From the NCBI GenBank assembly GCA_027364495.1, contig DAHXPE010000042.1, positions 1-5,551 on the forward strand: a stretch of DNA of 5,551 bases, in the 5' to 3' direction. The position numbers and the translations under genes are program-made. The DNA comes from Candidatus Heimdallarchaeota archaeon. Its GTDB lineage: Archaea; Asgardarchaeota; Heimdallarchaeia; Hodarchaeales; LC-3. Below are positions 1 through 5,436 of the stretch, one piece after another (position 1 is the first letter of the stretch; every line of letters begins with the position of its first letter). The notes beneath the pieces were generated by a model. It had not been told where the DNA came from. It ran no database searches and saw nothing but the letters and a program-made list of their open reading frames with translations.

Positions 1-241
1 GTGCACATAAGCCAACGTATAGAGTATTTTCAGAATTTTTGATGTATATTGTCCGGACAAGCATATTCCAATTTATTGAAATAGATTCTGCATCTGAATA
101 ATCATCCAATGTATGATTAAAGGTGGTTTTTTGTGCTCGTACTGAATAAACATACGAACTCTGTCCTTGATTGGGACCCTGTATCATCATTAAACTTGTA
201 AAAAATATTACTATTACGATTTTTTTAATTATTCTTTTCAT
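1..241 (-). CDS. Partial secreted protein, N-terminal 80 residues, continues beyond the left edge
   Basis: The frame opens with ATG at 241-239 and stays open for 80 codons to the window edge, so the C-terminus is missing. The start begins MKRIIKK, followed by a hydrophobic stretch at residues 8-20 (IVIVIFFTSLMMI) and then a polar Gly/Asn/Gln/Ser segment. This is a typical Sec signal peptide, so the protein is probably exported and perhaps surface-attached. The visible mature part (about residues 40-80) contains DDYSDAESISINW and later NTLYVGLCA. Alternating polar and hydrophobic residues suggest a beta-sandwich domain like those common in archaeal cell-surface proteins; this is inference and no family is identified. 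A Shine-Dalgarno-like GAGGT precedes the ATG. The gene lies 107 bp downstream of the winged-helix regulator on the same strand and could be co-transcribed with it. Confidence 0.75.
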   Translation of the reverse strand, partial: MKRIIKKIVIVIFFTSLMMIQGPNQGQSSYVYSVRAQKTTFNHTLDDYSDAESISINWNMLVRTIYIKNSENTLYVGLCA

Positions 242-244
242 AAT

Positions 245-249
245 ACCTC
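245..249 (-). promoter_or_regulatory. Ribosome binding site of the partial secreted protein
   Basis: On the minus strand the sequence reads GAGGT, then ATT, then ATG. GAGGT matches the core of the archaeal Shine-Dalgarno sequence. The 3-nt spacer is short but usable. It supports ATG 241-239 as the start and is the clearest such site in the window. Confidence 0.55.
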
Positions 250-289
250 ACATTTATAGAAATTAATCAAAATTTTTTATCAATAGATG

Positions 290-321
290 TATACTTCACT
301 ATTTAATTTTCTTTAAGTATA
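290..321. repeat. 7-bp inverted repeat between regulator and secreted protein gene
   Basis: TATACTT at 290-296 and AAGTATA at 315-321 are perfect reverse complements separated by 18 nt. They lie just after the stop codon of the winged-helix gene. The site could be a weak termination hairpin or a protein-binding site upstream of the secreted protein gene. No long T-tract follows at once on the minus strand, and such short AT-rich repeats arise easily by chance. Confidence 0.25.
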
Positions 322-348
322 ATAATTTAAAATTAGGCTATCATGCCT

Positions 349-621
349 TTATAACAAAATTTGATAATAATGACTTCTACAGTCGTTCAAATTTGGTATT
401 TGTTTAATTAGCCCTAAATTTATTAGCACTTTTATTGAATATCTTACAGTTCTGGCTGAACAGCCAACTTTATTTATTATTTCTTTTGCTTGAATATTAT
501 TATTTGAGGCAATTAATGAATAAATTTGTTTTGCTGATTCCCGTGTTCCGGATAATAGTTGATCTCTAAAACATGTCTTCTGATTTACTGGTTCTACTAT
601 TATCATCATTATTTTTTCCAT
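349..621 (-). CDS. Small winged helix-turn-helix transcriptional regulator
   Basis: A 90-residue protein whose C-terminal two thirds is a winged helix-turn-helix domain. Predicted helix 1 is at residues 27-39 (ESAKQIYSLIASN), helix 2 at 44-51 (QAKEIINK) and the recognition helix at 55-69, with SARTVRYSIKVL followed by LGLI. The wing covers about 71-90 and contains IPNLNDCRSHYY. The RTVRYxIxxLxxLGLI-xxxPNLxDxR pattern is typical of small archaeal winged-helix proteins, which usually bind DNA as dimers. Residues 1-25 are not conserved-looking. ATG 621-619 is taken as start; the cluster of Met residues at 1, 5 and 6 leaves a shift of 4-5 residues possible. No Shine-Dalgarno sequence is visible, so a leaderless transcript is likely. 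Target genes are unknown, but repeated GTAC sites lie just upstream, so self-regulation is plausible. The lone domain lacks any ligand-sensing partner. Confidence 0.8.
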   Translation of the reverse strand: MEKIMMIIVEPVNQKTCFRDQLLSGTRESAKQIYSLIASNNNIQAKEIINKVGCSARTVRYSIKVLINLGLIKQIPNLNDCRSHYYQILL

Positions 622-634
622 TTTTTATCTTAAT

Positions 635-647
635 GTATAAAATATAC
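635..647 (-). promoter_or_regulatory. TATA box / palindrome upstream of the winged-helix gene
   Basis: GTATA-AAA-TATAC is a perfect inverted repeat containing a TATA-box-like core. Its centre is about 20 nt upstream of the ATG at 621, or about 32 nt from Met5, bracketing the usual archaeal distance for a leaderless or nearly leaderless transcript. A regulator dimer bound to the palindrome would overlap the TATA box. Confidence 0.45.
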
Positions 648-651
648 ACTA

Positions 652-785
652 ATGTACCTATTTGTACATAACGGTTTTTATACTTTTCGAATCACTACAA
701 CTGAAGAAAAATGATCCAAATAAGAAAAAAGGTCAACTAAAATTCAATATCATGAAATAAAGCCATGATACATTAATAGGTACAT
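652..785. repeat. GTAC-centred repeats and 11-bp inverted repeat, candidate operators
   Basis: ATGTACCTATT at 652-662 recurs exactly, in inverted orientation, at 775-785. A third TGTAC lies at 663-667, exactly 10 bp after the one at 653-657, which puts the two on the same face of the helix. All three share a GTAC core with A/T flanks. They lie directly upstream of the winged-helix gene and its TATA box, where operators for an autoregulator would be expected. Function is inferred. Confidence 0.35.
748..770. repeat. Perfect 7-bp stem-loop or dyad
   Basis: TATCATG at 748-754 and CATGATA at 764-770 pair perfectly across a 9-nt loop. The dyad sits between the two copies of the 11-bp inverted repeat in the upstream region of the winged-helix gene. 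It may be a second operator type or part of the 3' end of the kinase transcript. Confidence 0.3.
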
Positions 786-826
786 AAAATAGATCAAAAA
801 ATATTTTTTATAAATTTTAAATTAAT

Positions 827-861
827 AAAAAAACGGAAAAAAGCTCAATTTTGAAAAAAAA
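827..861 (-). terminator. T-tract terminator region after the kinase gene
   Basis: Read on the minus strand, the sequence after the kinase stop codon (889) contains T8 at 861-854, then T6 at 842-837 and T7 at 833-827. Archaeal RNA polymerase terminates at runs of T without needing a hairpin, and several such runs just after a stop codon are typical. Confidence 0.5.
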
Positions 862-888
862 TGCACTTATTTAACAAATGAAATAAGA

Positions 889-2199
889 TTAAAGATGTAA
901 AACTGATTGAAATAGATTAACATCTATATTTATTTTAGATAATTCTGTTTCTAAAAGTTTTCTCACCCTACTATCATATTTGAAAAGACCAGTAAGTCTT
1001 AGATAAAGATCCTCAGAAAATATCTGATTGATATTTTCTGTATTTGTAACAAACTGTTGCAACTTGTGTAAGGCACTTTCTATTCCCTTTATTAGTTTCT
1101 TCTGATCACAATTTTTGACCATTTCTGTTACTGACGGGTGTCTTGTTAAAGCCCAACCTACACGTGAGGAATAAAATGGAGGGGTTTCATTAGGATCTAG
1201 AGTTATACTATCGTCTTCTTTAAAATCTGTTGGTGGGTACCAGCTTGGATCAAATAATCCGAAATCAATTTCAGCTAATGAAAACTCATGCAATCCAGTA
1301 GCTGGGTGAATAACATAATTTCCACTATGTCTGTCCCATGAACCAGCTACGATATCAAATATGACCATTTTACCTAGATTTACACAATTTGATCTAGTTA
1401 AAATATCTATATTTGCTTCGGTAGCTGAATATAACGGAAAAGCACCAGGAATCAATTGTTGGATGAGAATATTATTATTTTGATTTGCACTAAACTCAGT
1501 CACTAAAGTATCTTCTGGATCTAATTTAATAACAGCGGATCTGTGTGGAACATCAACGCCAATAATTGCACCTAATCGTAAAATTTCAATTTCTCTTTCT
1601 GGTGAAACCTTAGATTCAAGACTTTTTGATTTAATAAGCATACCATTACCCCCAACATCACAATAAAATAATAAAACAGATTCAAATTCATTTTTATAAC
1701 CATAAATTAGAAATGGATCAGTTTTATCTGGTAAAACTAATTGATCGAATCGTTGATAAAATTCTATGGCATTTTCAAAAAATTTGATATCATTTGAAGC
1801 GGTTATTATGTAAAAATCAGAATATTTAGCTAAGAATAGTTGATTGTCAAAGAAATATGTTAAGTCTTCACTATTAAATTTATCAGCACTTATGAATATT
1901 GCATATAATTTAACCTGTTCCTCTGGATATCTCTTTAATGCCCAAATAAATTTAAATCGTAGATTATCTGATTTTATTTTGGTAATTCCTATAATTAATC
2001 GATCAAAAAATTGTTCATGACTTAGAATTATATTTTTAGGCCTAATTATTTCTTCTTCATAGGAATCAAGAGGCCAATCACTTTGTTTATCATCAGAATT
2101 AAATACCCGTTTTAAATATACTTGTGAATTCATATCAAAAGTCCAAACAGTGGAACCAAATTTTTTCTTTCTTATTAATGGCAAACTGAATTGTCTCAA
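889..2199 (-). CDS. PI3/4-kinase-like (atypical kinase) protein with unknown N-terminal domain
   Basis: A 436-residue protein with kinase-fold landmarks in the right order. A Gly-rich turn (GGNG, 183-186) precedes Lys190 in MLIKS, the expected ATP-binding lysine. A helix with EREIEIL (201-207) can supply the partner glutamate. A hinge-like segment (ILIQQLIPG) is at 244-252. The catalytic loop is GSWDRHSGN (286-294), matching the PI3K DRHxxN motif with Asp289 and Asn294. The metal-binding loop is EIDFG (310-314), with Asp312. All key residues are present, so it is probably active. The family includes lipid and protein kinases; the substrate cannot be told from sequence. Residues 1-150 form an alpha/beta region with strands near KLYAIFISAD and DFYIITAS that I do not recognise. 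A helical tail covers about 353-436. The start is TTG at 2199; upstream in frame there is only a stop (2211-2209). Met23 (2133-2131) is the alternative. No membrane segments or signal peptide are seen, so it is likely cytoplasmic. No HipB-type antitoxin is adjacent. Confidence 0.75.
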   Translation of the reverse strand: MRQFSLPLIRKKKFGSTVWTFDMNSQVYLKRVFNSDDKQSDWPLDSYEEEIIRPKNIILSHEQFFDRLIIGITKIKSDNLRFKFIWALKRYPEEQVKLYAIFISADKFNSEDLTYFFDNQLFLAKYSDFYIITASNDIKFFENAIEFYQRFDQLVLPDKTDPFLIYGYKNEFESVLLFYCDVGGNGMLIKSKSLESKVSPEREIEILRLGAIIGVDVPHRSAVIKLDPEDTLVTEFSANQNNNILIQQLIPGAFPLYSATEANIDILTRSNCVNLGKMVIFDIVAGSWDRHSGNYVIHPATGLHEFSLAEIDFGLFDPSWYPPTDFKEDDSITLDPNETPPFYSSRVGWALTRHPSVTEMVKNCDQKKLIKGIESALHKLQQFVTNTENINQIFSEDLYLRLTGLFKYDSRVRKLLETELSKINIDVNLFQSVLHL

Positions 2200-2220
2200 G
2201 CATATTTTTTATTCTAATTT

Positions 2221-2231
2221 GATATAATATC
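2221..2231 (-). promoter_or_regulatory. TATA box of the kinase gene
   Basis: The minus strand reads GATATTATATC, centred near 2226, about 26-27 nt upstream of the TTG at 2199. That is the standard archaeal distance from TATA box to transcription start and predicts an almost leaderless mRNA. An A/G-rich AAAG lies just upstream, a possible BRE. The element is a near-perfect palindrome (GATAT and ATATC around one base). Confidence 0.5.
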
Positions 2232-2282
2232 TTTAGTTTCCAAACAAATTGAATTGCTTAAATTATTTATCGAAATTCTTTT

Positions 2283-2291
2283 CTTATAAAT
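2283..2291 (+). promoter_or_regulatory. Possible plus-strand TATA box, divergent from the kinase promoter
   Basis: CTTATAAAT resembles the archaeal TATA consensus TTTATAAA. It predicts a plus-strand start near 2310, upstream of a 36-codon open frame and a hairpin with a T-tract. In such AT-rich DNA this could be chance. Confidence 0.25.
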
Positions 2292-2347
2292 TAATTACTA
2301 CAACTTGCAATTAAGATTCAATCTCTGGATTTTAAGGATTTGCTTTA

Positions 2348-2458
2348 ATGGACTTTTTAATAAATTTAAAAGTGATTATAGGAGAAATTGTCTTTGTTAT
2401 CCAAAAGCACAGCAGTTGGATCTTTAACTACAACTCATTTATACATAAAAATTTGTAA
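2348..2458 (+). CDS. Possible 36-residue small protein in the kinase upstream region
   Basis: An ATG opens a 36-codon frame ending with TAA at 2456-2458. AAGGA at 2334-2338, 9 nt before the ATG, could be a Shine-Dalgarno site, and a TATA-like element lies about 60 bp upstream. The peptide begins MDFLINLKVIIGEIVFVIQK, giving a hydrophobic N-terminal half that could insert into a membrane, followed by a polar end. A 9-bp hairpin with a T7 run overlaps and follows the stop. The order promoter, ribosome site, frame, terminator is what a real small gene would show, but each part is weak alone. It resembles no known family to me and may instead mark a small non-coding RNA or nothing. Confidence 0.2.
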   Translation: MDFLINLKVIIGEIVFVIQKHSSWIFNYNSFIHKNL

Positions 2459-2490
2459 TAATCTTCAAATGAGTTCCAGAACATTTTTTT
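2432..2490 (+). terminator. 9-bp hairpin followed by T7, plus-strand terminator-like
   Basis: AACTCATTT at 2432-2440 and AAATGAGTT at 2467-2475 are perfect reverse complements with a 26-nt loop, followed by T7 at 2484-2490. It could end a short plus-strand transcript from the 2283 promoter. The loop is long for a terminator; a protein-binding dyad is the other reading. Confidence 0.3.
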
Positions 2491-2530
2491 AATTAATATC
2501 ACTATTACTGTCGTTTTTGCATATTAGGAG

Positions 2531-2599
2531 TTGTGTCAAAATCTGAAATCACTCGAAGAAGAAAGGCAGGAGTGGTTAAAAATAACACAGTATGGATAA
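2531..2599 (+). pseudogene. Possible coding relic or micro-ORF
   Basis: A 22-codon frame from TTG 2531 to TAA 2597-2599 encodes NLKSLEEERQEWLKITQYG near its end. Its composition is amphipathic, charged and protein-like, unlike the surrounding AT-rich spacer. A stop at 2525-2527 closes it upstream and AGGAG at 2526-2530 abuts it. A second frame from GTG 2533 to TAG 2608-2610 covers the same bases. The local base composition is richer in G than its surroundings. It may be a remnant of a decayed gene or a chance open frame; no family is recognised. Confidence 0.2.
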
Positions 2600-2668
2600 C
2601 ATTGTTGTAGCGTATAGTTCTTATTTTAATTATAATCTTTAGCCCAGCCGCTTAACAATTTGAAATTT

Positions 2669-2700
2669 AAAAAAGGTATTTTTTTCCTTTTTGTTTTTTT
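2669..2700 (-). terminator. Terminator-like hairpin after the CofD-like gene, potentially bidirectional
   Basis: AAAAAGG at 2670-2676 and CCTTTTT at 2686-2692 form a 7-bp inverted repeat with a 9-nt loop. On the minus strand it directly follows the stop codon at 2701-2699 and ends in a T6 run (2674-2669). On the plus strand it is followed by T7 (2694-2700). It therefore fits termination of the large gene and could also block plus-strand transcripts from entering it. Confidence 0.5.
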
Positions 2701-5341
2701 ATACTTCTTTTACAGCTGAATCTTTTTTAGAACCTCCTTTTCTTTTTGGTTTTGTAGTATCTTCAGATACATCAGTTCCTTCTTCTTCTTCTTCCTCCTC
2801 ATTTTCCACCTCTTCTTCTGCTGCTTCCTTTACCAATTTTTGTTCGTCAGTTTTAACTTCAGGTGCAACTTTAGATGAAGTATTGCTCTTTGAATTAGGA
2901 ATTTGTTCTTTCAATTCGGTATGAATGATTTTTTCCGTCTTGTTCTTTTCATCTTCTACTTCTTCAATTGGAATTATGTACAATCTTCCGTCGACGATTT
3001 CTAACTTGGCATGAAGCTCATCATTCATCAACATTTCATAAACTAATGTCTCTAATTCTTTAGAATCTTGACTAAAGTTTAAAGACCTAGCTATAATTTC
3101 TAAAGGAACTGTACCTACTTTCTTTATATTTTGAGCCAAACTTAAACGGTTTGCTTTTCGAAGAGCAGATTCGGATATTGTACCACAAAGTGAGGTCAAT
3201 CGATTCATATCACCTTTTTCCCAACTGCTCACAATATCTTCTAGAAGGGCAGAAAACGATCCTAATTCTTTCCTTTTAGCCTCTTCTGAAATAGTCTTGC
3301 TTTTCGCAACAGAAAAACCTTCGACTAATTCGATACCAACCAGTCTGGCATCAAAGGAACTAAGACCAGGCCAAATATCATTATGAGAAACAGAATCTTC
3401 TTCAAACAAGTCTAGAAATGCCTCTATAGCATATTTTGTAAGTTTTCGACTATTATATGCTATTCTCTGAACTAATAATCTTCCTCGTTCCTGTTTACTT
3501 GGATTCATATCTTTTGAAGTAAGCAATTGAAAAATGAAGGCTTTTAATAATTCGCCAATAAAATCAACATACTTTTCATTCAAAATCATTTTCCGTATGA
3601 CATCATATTGGGAATTTTGAATGGAAGAATCTGGATCTTGTAAATGACTAACAAGCCAAACAAGCAAAACATTTCTAAAAGGTAATTTACTTGAATCAGA
3701 GAGAATCAAAAAAGAATTAATTGCATTATTCCTAACTTTTTCCTTAGTAGTTTGCTTGATAATAGTTAATAATCCATTTGCTACCTGTATTGAATTACCT
3801 TCGTCTTTTTTAATGTATTTTTCTACTTCTGCAATCCAATTTTCTAAATTTTCAAATTGATCTTCACTGATTTGAGTCATTAGTTTTGTAAATTTCTCTC
3901 TAGAATTGTTTTCTTCCTCGATAATCTTTTCAACTTCATCCGTAGGCTTTTCAGTGGCTGTATTCGGTGTTGCTATTGTTTTAACTACTTGAGGTGGTTG
4001 AATTTCTTTTTTCTCAGGAGTAACTGTTTCCGTTGATACTGTCTCTTTGATATTTGATTCAGCATCACTTGTTGTTTTGACCGCGGATTTTGCGATGGTT
4101 GCAGATTTGTCTAATTTCGAACTGACAGTACCTGAATCACCTTTTTCTTTTGTCTGATCACTAGGTTCTGTAGTTGTCTTCGGCGTTTCAGTAGATTCTT
4201 TTGCTAATTGAGTATCTGCTGGTATTTCTTCTTGCTTACTTACTTTAACTTGAACTGTTTGTTTATTTATTGTCTCAGTTTTAGCTGGTTCAGCTGGAAT
4301 TTCACTGGTAGTTATTTTATTATTAGCTGTAAGGTCAGAAACATCAATTCCAGCTCCTTTTAGAATAACAGCTAAGTAGTTTAATTTATTGTCCACTTTA
4401 ATAAGATCTTCAACAATAACATTGAATCCTAATTCACGAGCTGTTCCAACAATAGCACTATCACCAGTATCAATAGCCAAAGTATCAGATACATCTTTCA
4501 TTAATTCTAAAAATCCATTGATGGTTGGATCAATCTTGAAAATTTTAAGAAGAACTTTTTCCCTTTCATCCAATACAAATCTTGAACCAATTGGTGCAAT
4601 TGTCAAAACAGAGCCAGAGTTCTTTTTAATAGATTTACGAACATCGGTATAACTTAACATTATAGCTAATGAAAAAAAATCATCAGCTGTTATAATAACA
4701 GAATCTGCTTCTTTAAGTATTTTTTCAATCTCAGCTGGAACTACTGATTCTTTCTCATCCCATGAATCAATAAAATCAATATCTTTTTCTTCCTTTAAAG
4801 AAGCAGTTATATCTGCTGGATCAATAATAGTTTTCTTCTTAAAATCTAAATACCCATACATTTGATAACTTCTAGGAGAACCAGATCGATTCCTATATTT
4901 AATACTAATAGGCTTTTTTTGTTGATAGCTTAATGGAAATACTTTCATCGGTAAGCTACTGTAATTAGTAAGGGTATCAAATATTTGTATTGTTTTTTCA
5001 AATGCAGTTTTCTGATCAGTTCTTAAATCTGATAACCAGGATGCTAAAAATTGTTCTGATGCAGATAATTTACTCTGAAGAACCTCAATACTCTTACTTT
5101 TTGAAAATAATGATGCTAATGGACTAGAGGTCAGGTCATCTTTTATAATTGAAGAAGCAAGTGAAATTAATTCATTACTTATCCAAACACCAGTGCCTTC
5201 TTTATCACCCGGTATTGGGAAATCAAGAAGAGTATTAGCTATAACTTTAAATCTAATTTTTCTGGTGTCTATTAACATGCTTAAAAAAGGGCTGACTTTA
5301 GTTCCCGCATGAATAATAACGATATTTAGCGATTTGCTCAA
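2699..5341 (-). CDS. Degenerate CofD-like domain fused to a HEAT/PCI-like helical domain and winged helix
   Basis: An 880-residue protein. Residues 1-331 follow the CofD (2-phospho-L-lactate transferase) fold: LNIVIIHAGTKVSPFL (5-20) at the GGTGTPKLL position, VIANTLLD (33-40) at NTxxD, VFPLS (134-138) at LPMSD, YGYLDF (162-167) at FQxxxv, VIITADDFFSLA (215-226) at IGPSNPxxSI, LTIAPIGS (246-253) at AVSPIxG, and a closing LGFNVIVEDL...LAVIL at the LGxxvxxxDTLM...LA region. The length matches CofD (about 310), but the Gly-rich, PSNP and Asp motifs are lost, so F420 synthesis is unlikely; ligand binding is possible. Residues 336-475 are a disordered Thr/Lys/Glu/Pro-rich linker. Residues 480-727 are paired helices (HEAT-like), and 728-794 look like a winged helix, together resembling a PCI domain. 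The tail has seven Glu (848-854) and a basic KPKRKGGSKK (864-873). The TTG start is supported by the first beta strand beginning at residue 5 and by an in-frame stop at 5353-5351. It is probably a cytoplasmic scaffold; the role is unknown. Confidence 0.8.
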   Translation of the reverse strand: MSKSLNIVIIHAGTKVSPFLSMLIDTRKIRFKVIANTLLDFPIPGDKEGTGVWISNELISLASSIIKDDLTSSPLASLFSKSKSIEVLQSKLSASEQFLASWLSDLRTDQKTAFEKTIQIFDTLTNYSSLPMKVFPLSYQQKKPISIKYRNRSGSPRSYQMYGYLDFKKKTIIDPADITASLKEEKDIDFIDSWDEKESVVPAEIEKILKEADSVIITADDFFSLAIMLSYTDVRKSIKKNSGSVLTIAPIGSRFVLDEREKVLLKIFKIDPTINGFLELMKDVSDTLAIDTGDSAIVGTARELGFNVIVEDLIKVDNKLNYLAVILKGAGIDVSDLTANNKITTSEIPAEPAKTETINKQTVQVKVSKQEEIPADTQLAKESTETPKTTTEPSDQTKEKGDSGTVSSKLDKSATIAKSAVKTTSDAESNIKETVSTETVTPEKKEIQPPQVVKTIATPNTATEKPTDEVEKIIEEENNSREKFTKLMTQISEDQFENLENWIAEVEKYIKKDEGNSIQVANGLLTIIKQTTKEKVRNNAINSFLILSDSSKLPFRNVLLVWLVSHLQDPDSSIQNSQYDVIRKMILNEKYVDFIGELLKAFIFQLLTSKDMNPSKQERGRLLVQRIAYNSRKLTKYAIEAFLDLFEEDSVSHNDIWPGLSSFDARLVGIELVEGFSVAKSKTISEEAKRKELGSFSALLEDIVSSWEKGDMNRLTSLCGTISESALRKANRLSLAQNIKKVGTVPLEIIARSLNFSQDSKELETLVYEMLMNDELHAKLEIVDGRLYIIPIEEVEDEKNKTEKIIHTELKEQIPNSKSNTSSKVAPEVKTDEQKLVKEAAEEEVENEEEEEEEGTDVSEDTTKPKRKGGSKKDSAVKEV

Positions 5342-5352
5342 AGGTACTACCT
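5342..5352 (-). promoter_or_regulatory. Ribosome binding site and palindrome at the TTG start of the CofD-like gene
   Basis: On the minus strand AGGTAGTACCT ends directly at the TTG codon. The first AGGT (5352-5349) can pair with the end of archaeal 16S rRNA at a 7-nt spacing, supporting translation from TTG. The 11 bases are a perfect palindrome around one central base, so the site could also fold or bind protein to limit initiation. Confidence 0.4.
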
Positions 5353-5371
5353 AATTTTGAATCTTAGGAAA

Positions 5372-5389
5372 AATTTAAACAATTTAAAC
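5372..5389. repeat. Tandem 9-bp repeat, two copies
   Basis: AATTTAAAC occurs twice head to tail (5372-5380 and 5381-5389), about 30-50 bp upstream of the TTG start. Each copy contains TTTAAA, a weak TATA-like core, so it could be a secondary promoter or a repeated binding site in the leader. Confidence 0.35.
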
Positions 5390-5436
5390 AATATGAATTT
5401 ATTATTCTTGAAATAATAAAATATTAATAATTTTTA

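Noticed and set aside
349..2199. HipB-HipA-like toxin-antitoxin pair (regulator plus kinase)
   Set aside because: The regulator is a winged helix, not an Xre-type HipB. It is downstream, 267 bp away with terminator-like T-tracts between, and the kinase motifs are of PI3K rather than HipA type.
2560..2665. tRNA-like text (GAGTGGTTAAA and a GC-rich patch)
   Set aside because: No matching T-arm GTTCNA motif, acceptor stem or anticodon stem can be assembled on either strand.
2691..2924. Plus-strand open frame rich in Ser and Phe
   Set aside because: It is the reverse strand of the Glu-rich acidic tail of the large minus-strand gene; GAA/GAG codons read backwards give Ser/Phe runs. It has no promoter or domain.
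4389..4652. Plus-strand 87-codon open frame
   Set aside because: It lies wholly inside the conserved CofD-like region on the minus strand and has no ribosome site or recognisable domain.
2699..5341. Annotation as functional CofD (F420 biosynthesis)
   Set aside because: The fold match is good, but the Gly-rich, PSNP and Asp metal motifs are lost, the protein is almost three times too long, and no other F420 gene is nearby.
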